12,574 nt of DNA from Scatosoma sp045645245 (GCA_045645245.1 JAZRIK010000079.1:1-12574); one strand, 5' to 3'. Shown: positions 1 through 7,161, numbered from the stretch's first letter. Made by a program: numbers and translations. The notes: generated by a model not told the origin, from the sequence alone.

Positions 1-29
1 CACGGGTAGGTGTTTTTATAAAAACTTAC

Positions 30-1073
30 TTACTCGAAATAATTAATTTTCATCGCCTTTTTCACTTCGGCAAGCGTTTGTGCCGCCACCGCGCGCGCCT
101 TTTCGCTACCCGCTTTTAACATTTCCCAAACGGCAGGAATATCCTTTTCCAGCGCTTCTCTTCTTGCTCTAATCGGAGCGAGCGTTTCTTGCATTACTTC
201 GTTGAGTAAACGCTTTACCTTCATATCCCCCAAGCCGCCGCGTTCATAATGCGCCTTTAATTCGTCCAAGTTTTTATATTCGGGTAAATATTTTGCAAAA
301 TGCTCGTCGGTCGCGAACGCGTCCAAATAAATGAACGTGGGGTTATTTTTCGTGTCGCCGGGGTCGGTCACCTTTATATGGTTGGGGTCGGTGTACATAC
401 CCATTACTTTGCGCTTGATTTCATCGGCGGAATCGGACAAATAAATGCAGTTGCCAAGCGATTTACTCATTTTTGCCATACCGTCCGTGCCGGGCAAGCG
501 CAAGCAAGATTTGTTATCGGGCAGCACCGCCTTGGGTTCGACCAGCGTTTCGCCGTATAAGCCGTTGAAGCTTCTCACGATTTCGCGCGCCTGTTCCAGC
601 ATAGGAAGCTGGTCTTCGCCCACGGGCACCGTCGTCGCCTTGAATGCGGTAATATCCGCCGTTTGCGATACGGGATACGTTAAAAAGCCCATCGGAAGCG
701 AGTGCTCAAAATTCTTTTGCTTGATTTCCGCTTTCACCGTCGGGTTGCGTTCCAAACGGGCAAGCCTGACCAAATTCATATAATAAAAGGTCAGCTCGGT
801 CAGCTGTTCCACGTGCGATTGCACGAAAATCGTCGATTTTGCAGGGTCTAATCCGCACGCCAAATAATCCAGCGCCACTTCGGTAATATTTGCACGCACC
901 TTTTCGGGATTATCGAAATTGTCGGTAAGCGCCTGCGCGTCCGCAATCATCACGTAAATTTCGTCAAATTTACCGCTGTTTTGCAATTCCACGCGGCGTT
1001 TGAGCGAGCCGACGTAATGCCCGATATGCAATTTCCCCGTGGGGCGGTCGCCCGTTAAGATAATATTTTTCAT
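30..1073 (-). CDS. trpS: Tryptophanyl-tRNA synthetase
   Basis: Class I aminoacyl-tRNA synthetase that charges tRNA-Trp with tryptophan using ATP, in the cytoplasm. The 347-residue protein has the usual bacterial TrpRS length. The HIGH motif is at residues 16-19 (KLHIGHYVG), the GEDQ motif that follows the tryptophan pocket at 152-155, and the KMSKS loop at 201-205. The ATG at 1073 is chosen because GGAGGA stands a few bases upstream; the ATG seven codons earlier (1094) has no ribosome binding site. It lies 161 bases downstream of pyrE. I see no clear terminator between them, so read-through from the pyr operon is possible. No T-box leader, common for trpS in Firmicutes, fits in the gap. Identification is secure. 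Confidence 0.97.
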   Translation of the reverse strand: MKNIILTGDRPTGKLHIGHYVGSLKRRVELQNSGKFDEIYVMIADAQALTDNFDNPEKVRANITEVALDYLACGLDPAKSTIFVQSHVEQLTELTFYYMNLVRLARLERNPTVKAEIKQKNFEHSLPMGFLTYPVSQTADITAFKATTVPVGEDQLPMLEQAREIVRSFNGLYGETLVEPKAVLPDNKSCLRLPGTDGMAKMSKSLGNCIYLSDSADEIKRKVMGMYTDPNHIKVTDPGDTKNNPTFIYLDAFATDEHFAKYLPEYKNLDELKAHYERGGLGDMKVKRLLNEVMQETLAPIRARREALEKDIPAVWEMLKAGSEKARAVAAQTLAEVKKAMKINYFE

Positions 1074-1099
1074 AATTCCTCCGTTTTTGGACATACTAA
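1070..1099 (+). promoter_or_regulatory. Putative sigma-E-like promoter for the 49-aa frame
   Basis: A -35-like TCATAAT (1070-1076) and a -10-like CATACTAA (1092-1099) are separated by 15 bases. Compared with the Bacillus sigma-E consensus (KMATATT, 14-15 bases, CATACAHT) this is 6 of 7 and 6 of 8. The -35 overlaps the trpS start codon on the other strand. Found by eye; a chance match is possible. Confidence 0.3.
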
Positions 1100-1103
1100 A
1101 CGT

Positions 1104-1253
1104 ATGAAACGTATATTTTTAGCCGTCACGGCATTTTGTTTTGTTTGCGCAATGGCAATGCTTATCATCAGCTCGAACAACTTCGAGCGGAAAAACACGC
1201 GCGGCGTTTATCCTACCTTTAACACCAAACGCTTTTATAAAATTGCGCCGTAA
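1104..1253 (+). CDS. Candidate small membrane-anchored protein (49 aa)
   Basis: A short open frame on the strand opposite its neighbours, mostly in the trpS-pyrE gap and overlapping the last 19 bases of pyrE tail to tail. The peptide begins MKRIFLAVTAFCFVCAMAML: two basic residues and then a hydrophobic stretch to about residue 22, like a signal anchor or transmembrane helix. A polar basic tail ends in FYKIAP. There is no ribosome binding site, but a sigma-E-like promoter (1070-1099) ends four bases before the ATG, the same arrangement as at 9108 and 9190. Codon choice by eye resembles the neighbours. I do not recognise a family. It could be a small sporulation membrane protein or a chance frame. 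Existence and function are inference. Confidence 0.35.
   Translation: MKRIFLAVTAFCFVCAMAMLIISSNNFERKNTRGVYPTFNTKRFYKIAP
1171..1188. other. Perfect 7-bp stem-loop in the trpS-pyrE gap
   Basis: GCTCGAA (1171-1177) and TTCGAGC (1182-1188) pair perfectly around a four-base loop. There is no T-run on either side in either direction, so this is not a convincing intrinsic terminator for pyrE. It lies inside the candidate 49-aa frame. It may be a weak transcript end, an mRNA stability element or chance. Confidence 0.4.
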
Positions 1254-1900
1254 GTTTGTCTGTAAGCGTACATCGCTTGCAAATGCTCTTTGCCGTCAAT
1301 AACGCCGCTTTCGATCGCCGCGATAATGTCGTCCATCGTCACAACCGAATACACGTCCACACCGAATTGTTTTTTCGCTTCCGCAACCGCGGACAGCTCG
1401 CTATCGAGTGCCTTTTCGCGTCTGTCAACCGAAATGACCATACCTACGATTTGCACGTTTGCCGCCGCCTGCAATTTGGGTAAAATTTCACGCAGCGCCT
1501 TGCCCGACGTCATTACGTCTTCGATGAGTACGACCTTTTCGCCGTCAACGAGCTGTTTACCGACGAACAAACCGCCTTCGCCGTGGTCTTTCGCTTCCTT
1601 TCTGTCAAAGCAATAATTCCATTCTTCGTTATAGTTGTTTGCAAGCGCGATTGCCGTTGCTACGGATAAAGGAATTCCCTTATACGCAGGGCCGACGAGC
1701 GTTTCCGCCTGCAAGTTGTTTTCTTTGATGCAAGCAGCGTAATATTCGCCAAGCTTTGCAAGCTGTTTGCCCGTTTTATAGTTGCCCGTATTGATGAAAT
1801 AGGGTGCTTTTCTACCGCTTTTTAAGGTAAATTCGCCAAATCTTAACACGCCGTTTTGTACCATAAAACGAATAAATTCTTCTTTATAAGTATATGCCAT
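1235..1900 (-). CDS. pyrE: Orotate phosphoribosyltransferase
   Basis: Joins orotate to PRPP to give orotidine 5'-monophosphate, the fifth step of UMP synthesis. The 221-residue protein has the flexible catalytic loop with FDRKEAKDHGEGG at residues 98-110 and the PRPP-binding motif VVLIEDVMTSGKA at 123-135. The start at 1900 has AGGAG about ten bases upstream, overlapping the 17-base gap after the pyrD stop, so the two genes are translationally close. It is the last gene of the pyr operon. Its 3' end overlaps a candidate convergent small frame. Identification is secure. Confidence 0.97.
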   Translation of the reverse strand: MAYTYKEEFIRFMVQNGVLRFGEFTLKSGRKAPYFINTGNYKTGKQLAKLGEYYAACIKENNLQAETLVGPAYKGIPLSVATAIALANNYNEEWNYCFDRKEAKDHGEGGLFVGKQLVDGEKVVLIEDVMTSGKALREILPKLQAAANVQIVGMVISVDRREKALDSELSAVAEAKKQFGVDVYSVVTMDDIIAAIESGVIDGKEHLQAMYAYRQTYGAIL

Positions 1901-1917
1901 AGTGATTTTTCTCCTAA

Positions 1918-2835
1918 TTATTTTCCGTTTAATTGCAGCGTGCCCGTAAGCTCGGACACGTTTTTTACATTATGCTTATCGCACCACGCGTTCAAGCCGT
2001 CGATGATTTTCGGCATTGCATATGGGTCGGTAAAATTCGCCGTGCCTACCTGCACCGCCGTCGCACCCGCCATCAAAAACTCGATTGCGTCTTCCGCACA
2101 GGTAATACCGCCCATTCCGATAATGGGAATTTTCACCGCTTGCGCCACTTCGTACACCATTCTTACGGCAATCGGCTTCACGCCCGCGCCCGATACGCCG
2201 CCCGTGTTGTTGGCAATAATCGGTCTGCGCTTTTCAATGTCAATCGCCATACCCGTAAGCGTGTTGATGAGCGAAACGCAGTCTGCACCGCCGTTTTCCG
2301 CTGCCTTGGCGTTGGTTGCAATGCTTTCTACGTTTGGCGAGAGCTTGACAATGAGCGGCGTTTTGGAAAGCGCGCTTTTCGCCGCCTTCGTCACTTCTTC
2401 CACCGATTGCGGCTTGATACCGAACGCCATACCGCCGCTTTTTACGTTGGGGCAGGAAATATTGAGTTCAATCATATCCACTTTGCCGTCTAACTTTGCG
2501 CAAATCGCATAATAATCGTCCAGCGTTTTACCTGCCACGTTCGCAATTACGCAAGTACCCGTCGATTTGAGCCAGTCTAAATCGCAGGCAAGAAAGTGCT
2601 CGACGCCGGGGTTTTGCAAGCCGACTGCATTCAAAATAACGCCGCGGCTTTCCGCAATTCTCGGTACGGGATTACCCGCGCGCACTTCCATCGTCAAGCC
2701 CTTGGTGGATATACCGCCAAGCTGACCGATGTCGTACAGCTCGTTAAATTCACGACCGAACCCGAACGTACCGCTCGCCGCGATAACGGGGTTTTTGAGT
2801 TGTACTCCGCAAAGATTTACTGCTAAATTTGCCAT
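1918..2835 (-). CDS. pyrD: Dihydroorotate dehydrogenase, class 1B catalytic subunit
   Basis: FMN-containing catalytic subunit (PyrDB) that oxidises dihydroorotate to orotate. In class 1B enzymes it forms a heterotetramer with PyrK and passes electrons to NAD+. The 305-residue protein starts with the family pattern NPVIAASGTFGFG (15-27) and carries NISCPNVKSGG near 125-135; Cys128 is the catalytic base typical of class 1 (class 2 has serine). Glycine-rich segments near the C-terminus (IIGMGGI, VQVGTANF) fit FMN phosphate binding. The start has AAGGA upstream. It follows pyrK by 38 bases, the expected pairing. Confidence 0.96.
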   Translation of the reverse strand: MANLAVNLCGVQLKNPVIAASGTFGFGREFNELYDIGQLGGISTKGLTMEVRAGNPVPRIAESRGVILNAVGLQNPGVEHFLACDLDWLKSTGTCVIANVAGKTLDDYYAICAKLDGKVDMIELNISCPNVKSGGMAFGIKPQSVEEVTKAAKSALSKTPLIVKLSPNVESIATNAKAAENGGADCVSLINTLTGMAIDIEKRRPIIANNTGGVSGAGVKPIAVRMVYEVAQAVKIPIIGMGGITCAEDAIEFLMAGATAVQVGTANFTDPYAMPKIIDGLNAWCDKHNVKNVSELTGTLQLNGK

Positions 2836-2873
2836 AACTTTATTCCTTTTTACTGATTAAAACAGATTACCGT

Positions 2874-3629
2874 TTATAAAACCACTTCGTTTGCGTTAAA
2901 CACAGGGCCGTCTTTACATACGCGCGCTTTTTTGCCGTCCGTTTTATCGCACACGCACACCACGCACGCTCCGATTCCGCAGCCCATACGCTCTTCCAGC
3001 GATATGTAGCATAAAAGCCCTTCTCTTTCCGTCACCGCTTTCAATGCGCGCAGCATAGGCGTAGGCCCGCAAGCCAAAACTACGTCGGGACGGTTGCCGT
3101 CTTTCAAATCGCGCTCGAATGCTTGTACCGCATTCATCTTTTCACCGTAGCTGCCATTGTCGGTGACTGCCACAAATTTTTGCGCTTTTTCAAATTCTTC
3201 TACGCCGCAAACTGCGTCTTTGTTTCGATAGCCGATGTATGCGGAAATCTCTTTTTCCTTGCCGTACTGACGAAGTACGGAAATCAGCGGGAACGTGCCC
3301 ACGCCGCCGCCGACAAGCGCAATTTTCTTTTCGCTTTCTTCTACGAAAAATCCGTTTCCAAGCGGCATAAGTACGTTTAAGCGCGTACCTGCCCCCATCG
3401 TTTTTAATATTTTCGTGCCTTCGCCCTTGATTTGATAACAAAAAGTCACTTTCGTATCATCTACTTTACAAATGGCAATCGGACGGCGCAACAAGTGCGT
3501 GCCGCCCACGGAAATATTGCCAAATTGCCCACAGCGCACCTGGATAGGTTCGCCCATATCAAAGGTGACTGCGTGAATATTTTCAGCGATTTTCTCGTTT
3601 TTAACAATCGTTGCAAGATAATCTTTCAT
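2874..3629 (-). CDS. pyrK: Dihydroorotate dehydrogenase electron transfer subunit
   Basis: Iron-sulfur flavoprotein that takes electrons from PyrD and gives them to NAD+. The 251-residue protein has an N-terminal FAD-binding beta-barrel with LLRRPIAI at 46-53, an NAD-binding domain with ALVGGGVGTFP at 104-114 and CGPTPML at 187-193, and a C-terminal [2Fe-2S] site made by Cys217, Cys222, Cys225 and Cys238 (C-x4-C-x2-C-x12-C). The flavin motif reads RRPIA rather than the more usual RRPIS, a mild change. The start is supported by GGAG eight bases upstream. It follows pyrF after a 170-base gap that is mostly repeat copy B. Confidence 0.96.
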   Translation of the reverse strand: MKDYLATIVKNEKIAENIHAVTFDMGEPIQVRCGQFGNISVGGTHLLRRPIAICKVDDTKVTFCYQIKGEGTKILKTMGAGTRLNVLMPLGNGFFVEESEKKIALVGGGVGTFPLISVLRQYGKEKEISAYIGYRNKDAVCGVEEFEKAQKFVAVTDNGSYGEKMNAVQAFERDLKDGNRPDVVLACGPTPMLRALKAVTEREGLLCYISLEERMGCGIGACVVCVCDKTDGKKARVCKDGPVFNANEVVL

Positions 3630-3680
3630 ACGTTTTCTCCAAATTTATAAACGCGTGGTTAGCGCCAAGCCGAATTTCTT

Positions 3681-3800
3681 AAACGGCGTAGATGCGAGCA
3701 GTTCAAGGCGTTGCGAGTACGCCGTAGGGAGCGTACATAGACGTACGTGACCAAGAGGCACGGAACAACGACGCCGAAACGCGAAGGATATACGTCGTTT
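3681..3800 (-). repeat. Interspersed repeat, copy B (pyrF-pyrK gap)
   Basis: About 120 bp starting, in the transcribed direction, exactly at the pyrF stop codon. Positions 3691-3795 align without gaps to 4750-4854 with 9 differences in 105, all transitions. The ends form an inverted repeat: AAACGGCGTA at 3681-3690 against TACGTCGTTT at 3791-3800, 9 of 10 pairing. Inside, CGTAC and GTACG (about 3732-3747) form a hairpin present in both copies. No protein is encoded. It resembles a REP/MITE-like structured intergenic repeat; the family was not identified. Confidence 0.85.
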
Positions 3801-4705
3801 TAGCCCATTTTTCCAAGAACGTTCGCCAAATCTTTTTGCATAGCAACCGTCGCCGCACGCGCCGCGTCGTAATACGTCCCGCCCAGCTTTTTATACGCGC
3901 ACAAAATCCCGCGCGAGTTGTTTACTACGCCGCCAAGTCCGTTTGCGCCGAAACAGCTTTTCAGCATTTCCGCATTACCGCCCTGCGCGCCGTAGCCGGG
4001 GATTAAAAAGAAGGTATGGGGCAACACTTTACGAAGCCGCGCCGCTTCGGTGGGGTGCGTTGCGCCAACCACCGCGCCTACCGCCGAATAGCCGTATTTG
4101 CCAACGGTGCTTTCCCCCCATTTTTCCACCAAACCGCCCATATACTCGTACATGGGTACGCCGTTTTCCAAAACCATATTTTGAATTTCCGCGCCCGACG
4201 GGTTGGACGTTTTCACGAGCACGAAAATTCCCTTTTCGTTTTTCTCGCATTCTTCCACGAACGGCGCGATACCGTCCGTACCCAAATACCCGTTCACCGT
4301 CACGTAATCGGACGGGAATGCTTTGAGCGATAAATCGTTTACTTTGGTTTCGCCCAAGAACGTTTTTGCATAGCAAGCCGCGGTCGAGCCGATGTCGTTG
4401 CGCTTTGCGTCCGCGATCACGACAAGGTCTTTTTCCGCTGCGTATTTGAGCGTTTCTTCGTACGCCTTCATACCCGCCGTGCCGTACATTTCATAGTACG
4501 CAATTTGCACTTTCACAGACGGAATAATATCGCAAAGAGTGTCAATCAGCTTTTTGTTAAAGTCGAATACTCTTTCCGCAACGCCGTCGAACGTCGTCAC
4601 GCCCGCTTTCATATCGTCGGGCAAATAATCGAACAAGGTATCCAAGCCAACGCAGGTGGGGTTTTGTAAATCTACGATTTTTTCTATCAATCTATCGGTA
4701 ATCAT
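3800..4705 (-). CDS. pyrF: Orotidine 5'-phosphate decarboxylase, long (type 2) form
   Basis: Decarboxylates OMP to UMP, the last step of the pathway. The active-site motif DAKRNDIG is at residues 99-106, and the phosphate-binding segment IPGYGAQGG lies near the C-terminus. At 301 residues it is the longer bacterial subfamily, unlike the roughly 240-residue enzyme of Bacillus. The true start is the ATG at 4705 (MITDRLIEKI), with AAAGGA nine bases upstream; the frame stays open to 4813 only because it runs into repeat copy A, so a start at 4813 would be false. Its place between pyrC and pyrK differs from the Bacillus order (K-D-F-E), and it is bracketed by two direct copies of a repeat. Confidence 0.96.
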   Translation of the reverse strand: MITDRLIEKIVDLQNPTCVGLDTLFDYLPDDMKAGVTTFDGVAERVFDFNKKLIDTLCDIIPSVKVQIAYYEMYGTAGMKAYEETLKYAAEKDLVVIADAKRNDIGSTAACYAKTFLGETKVNDLSLKAFPSDYVTVNGYLGTDGIAPFVEECEKNEKGIFVLVKTSNPSGAEIQNMVLENGVPMYEYMGGLVEKWGESTVGKYGYSAVGAVVGATHPTEAARLRKVLPHTFFLIPGYGAQGGNAEMLKSCFGANGLGGVVNNSRGILCAYKKLGGTYYDAARAATVAMQKDLANVLGKMG

Positions 4706-4740
4706 TGTGTTTTTTCCTTTTATAATTTCAATATTCTGAG

Positions 4741-4860
4741 CGATATGAAGATACGAGCAGTTCAAGGCGTTGCGAGTACACCGCAGGGAGCGTACATAGA
4801 CGTACGTGACCAAGGGGCACGGAGCAACAACGCTGAAATGCGAAGGATATGCGTATCGTT
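4741..4860 (-). repeat. Interspersed repeat, copy A (pyrC-pyrF gap)
   Basis: Second copy of the element, in the same orientation as copy B and 1059 bp away. It starts at the pyrC stop codon and ends about 35 bases before the pyrF start. Its ends are self-complementary with their own sequence: GATACG (4750-4755) pairs with CGTATC (4852-4857), and CGATATG at 4741 pairs imperfectly with the other end. Conserved internal features include the CGTAC/GTACG hairpin and a longer-range GCGTTG/CAACGC pairing. Confidence 0.85.
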
Positions 4861-6121
4861 ATTTTTGATATTTGATAACGCCGTCAACGATTGTATAGTC
4901 AACTACACCATAAAGCTCATACCCGTTAAAGGGAGTATTTTTGCCCTTGCTGGCGAAGTTTTTACTATCCACCACCCATTTTTCGTCCAAATCGACGATA
5001 GTCAAATCGGCAACGCCGCCCACTTCGATTGTACCGCCGTCCAAATTCAAAATTTTCGCAGGCGCGGCGGACATTTTATCCGCAATTTCAGGCAAGCTCA
5101 AAACGCCCGTTTTATAAAGGTACGTGATGGCAAAGCCCAGCGAAGTTTCTATTCCGCTGATACCAAACGCCGCCACGTTATATTCTACGTTTTTATCGTT
5201 GAGATGATGGGGTGCGTGGTCGGTCACGATACAATCGAGCGTGCCGTCCTTTAAGCCAGCCAAAATCGCTTGTCTGTCCATTTCTTCGCGAATAGGCGGG
5301 TTTACTTTGGTATTCGTATCGAACGTTTTAATGATTTCGTCCGTCGCCGCGAAGTAGTGCGGGCACGTTTCCGCCGTCACCTTAACGCCTGCCTTTTTCG
5401 CGTCGCGGATAAGGCGTACGCCGCTGTGCGTGGATACGTGGCAAATATGCACGGGCACGTCCAAGCTTTCCGCAAGCGCAAGCTCGCGCGCAATAATAAT
5501 ATCTTCCGCCGCTCTGGGAATACCCTTTAAGCCGGCAATCGTCGAATTCAACCCTTCGTTGACAACGCCGCCGTCCACGAGTTCTTTATCTTCGCAATGG
5601 CACAAGCATTTCATATCAAATCCGCTTGCATATTCCATCGCAAGACGCATTACGCGCGCATTTTTCACCGCTACGCCGTCGTCGGAGATAGCCACTGCGC
5701 CCGCTTTTTTCATTTCACCGATTTCAGCAAGCTGTTCCCCTTTCGAGCCCTTGGTAATCGCGCCGATGGGGTGTACTTTGCACAAATTCACTTCGTTTGC
5801 GCGGTGCTTAATGTAGCTAACCACCACTTTATTATCGGTAATCGGGTTGGTGTTGGGCATACAGCAAATTTGCGTAAAGCCGCCCTTTACCGCCGCCTTT
5901 GCACCGCTTTCGATGTCTTCCTTATGTTCATACCCCGGCTCGCGCAAATGCACGTGCATATCAATCAGCCCAGGGAATACCGTCTTTCCGCTCGCGTCGA
6001 TTACTTGCTCGCCGTTTGCCGTCAAATTTTCGCCGATTTGTTTGATTTTACCGTTCTCGACCCAAATATCCGCGGTCACGACCTTGTCTTTCAATACTAC
6101 GTTGCCGTTTTTGATAATCAT
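4859..6121 (-). CDS. pyrC: Dihydroorotase, type I
   Basis: Zinc amidohydrolase that closes carbamoyl aspartate to dihydroorotate, the third step of UMP synthesis. The 420-residue length fits type I enzymes (about 420-430) rather than the shorter E. coli type. Motifs in order: FPGLIDMHVHLREPG at 49-63 with metal ligands His56 and His58; SDDG at 146-149 with the bridging aspartate; HCED near His175; HICHVS with His228; and DHAPH with Asp301. AGGAG stands eight bases before the ATG and overlaps the pyrB stop codon (TAAGGAG), a 12-base gap suggesting translational coupling. Confidence 0.97.
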   Translation of the reverse strand: MIIKNGNVVLKDKVVTADIWVENGKIKQIGENLTANGEQVIDASGKTVFPGLIDMHVHLREPGYEHKEDIESGAKAAVKGGFTQICCMPNTNPITDNKVVVSYIKHRANEVNLCKVHPIGAITKGSKGEQLAEIGEMKKAGAVAISDDGVAVKNARVMRLAMEYASGFDMKCLCHCEDKELVDGGVVNEGLNSTIAGLKGIPRAAEDIIIARELALAESLDVPVHICHVSTHSGVRLIRDAKKAGVKVTAETCPHYFAATDEIIKTFDTNTKVNPPIREEMDRQAILAGLKDGTLDCIVTDHAPHHLNDKNVEYNVAAFGISGIETSLGFAITYLYKTGVLSLPEIADKMSAAPAKILNLDGGTIEVGGVADLTIVDLDEKWVVDSKNFASKGKNTPFNGYELYGVVDYTIVDGVIKYQK

Positions 6122-6133
6122 TTCGCTTTCTCC

Positions 6134-7063
6134 TTATTTCGTATATTGCCGATAATCGCCCAGCAGCTTCAAAATCGCCATACGCACGGCAATCCCCGAA
6201 CATACCTGCTCTTCGATACGGCTCTTTTCGTGGTCAATCACCTTTCCCGTGAGCTCCACGCCGCGATTCACAGGTCCGGGGTGCATTACCACCGCGTTGG
6301 GGCTAGCGTACGCAAGGTCTTTCGTTTCAATACCGTAAAAGTTCGCGTATTCGCTCAATGACGGGAAGTTGCCCGCCTGCTGACGCTCTAACTGAATACG
6401 CAAGCCCATTACTACGTCCGCGCCGTCAAGCGCTTCTTGCTTACTCTTACAAAGCTTTGCGCCCAGCTTGTCTATTCCTTTGGGAATAAGCGTTTCGGGT
6501 GCGAACATACGCACTTCCGCGCCCATCGTTTTTAAGCCGAATAAATTCGACTTTGCCACGCGCGAATGCTTGATGTCGCCCACAATCGCCACCTTCAAGC
6601 CCTTGAGCGAGCCGAACGTTTCTTGCATCGTGAGCATATCGAGCAGCGCCTGCGTGGGGTGCTCGTTCATACCGTCGCCGCCATTGACAACGCTTGCTTT
6701 GGTGGTTTTGGCAAGCAGGTACGGCGCGCCGCCCATCGGGTGACGCATAATTAAAAAATCGTTGAGCTGTGCGTCCAGCGTTTTGCCCGTATCCACCAGC
6801 GTTTCGCCCTTGGCTACCGACGACGAGCTCGCGGCGATGTTGACAACCGTCGCGCCGAGATATTTTGCAGCGAGTTCAAAACTCGTTCTCGTCCGCGTAC
6901 TATTCTCGTAGAAAAGAATGGTTGCTGTTTTGCCTTTGAGATAAGGCAGCTGCTTATCCCCGTCCTTTAAGTGCCGTTTCATATCGGCTGCAACGGATAA
7001 AATTTCAGAAATTTCTTCTTCCGTCAAGTCGATTAAACCGAGCAGGTCTTTTCTTTTGAGCAT
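6134..7063 (-). CDS. pyrB: Aspartate carbamoyltransferase catalytic chain
   Basis: Condenses carbamoyl phosphate with aspartate, the committed step of pyrimidine synthesis. The 309-residue protein has the carbamoyl-phosphate motif STRTRTSFE at 55-63, the HPMGGAP and NEHPTQALLD segments of the active site, and HPGPVNRG near the C-terminus. The start has AGGAG six bases upstream. No pyrI regulatory-chain gene is next to it, so the enzyme is probably an unregulated trimer as in Bacillus; control would then lie at the attenuator in its leader. It is the first gene of the operon. Confidence 0.97.
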   Translation of the reverse strand: MLKRKDLLGLIDLTEEEISEILSVAADMKRHLKDGDKQLPYLKGKTATILFYENSTRTRTSFELAAKYLGATVVNIAASSSSVAKGETLVDTGKTLDAQLNDFLIMRHPMGGAPYLLAKTTKASVVNGGDGMNEHPTQALLDMLTMQETFGSLKGLKVAIVGDIKHSRVAKSNLFGLKTMGAEVRMFAPETLIPKGIDKLGAKLCKSKQEALDGADVVMGLRIQLERQQAGNFPSLSEYANFYGIETKDLAYASPNAVVMHPGPVNRGVELTGKVIDHEKSRIEEQVCSGIAVRMAILKLLGDYRQYTK

Positions 7064-7076
7064 AACTTTCTCCTAT

Positions 7077-7111
7077 AAAAAATGCGTCTTGGAACGAAAC
7101 GCCCAAGACGC
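7077..7111 (-). terminator. Intrinsic terminator/attenuator in the pyr leader
   Basis: In the leader RNA, GCGUCUUGG (7111-7103) pairs perfectly with CCAAGACGC (7092-7084), a 9-bp stem with a ten-base loop, followed by AUUUUUU. It stands between the promoter and the pyrB ribosome binding site, so full-length mRNA needs read-through. No PyrR-binding consensus and no clear antiterminator hairpin were found. Confidence 0.85.
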
Positions 7112-7127
7112 GAAGATTTTAACTGTC

Positions 7128-7158
7128 TGCCGATATAGGTCATTTCGCTCTATCGGCA
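7128..7158 (-). promoter_or_regulatory. 5' hairpin of the pyr leader RNA
   Basis: TGCCGATA (7158-7151) and TATCGGCA (7135-7128) form a perfect 8-bp stem with a 15-base loop at the predicted 5' end of the transcript. The loop contains GCGAAAUG. Its GCGAA could pair with UUCGC at the foot of the terminator stem, and its AUG (7143) opens a 36-codon frame that reads through the terminator. Role in regulation is inference. Confidence 0.55.
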
Positions 7159-7161
7159 TAT

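Noticed and set aside
1171..1188. Stem-loop as the pyr operon terminator
   Set aside because: The stem is perfect but neither strand has a T-run after it; kept only as an unassigned stem-loop.
1074..1234. T-box leader for trpS
   Set aside because: The gap is too short, and no T-box sequence or antiterminator fold is visible.
1856..2512. 218-codon plus-strand frame opposite pyrD
   Set aside because: It lies wholly against a well-identified enzyme gene on the other strand and mirrors its codon structure.
4706..4813. 36-residue N-terminal extension of PyrF (start at 4813)
   Set aside because: The extension is a translation of repeat copy A. The start at 4705 has a good ribosome binding site and begins where the family normally begins.
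4745..5254. Plus-strand frame of 169 codons starting in the repeat
   Set aside because: It begins in repeat copy A and runs antisense through the 3' part of pyrC; no recognisable domain. A shadow frame.
5597..6361. 254-codon plus-strand frame opposite pyrC and pyrB
   Set aside because: It spans two confirmed genes and their junction in antisense; no domain recognised.
7064..7160. PyrR-binding loop in the pyr leader
   Set aside because: I looked for the conserved purine-rich binding loop of PyrR leaders and did not find it in either hairpin.
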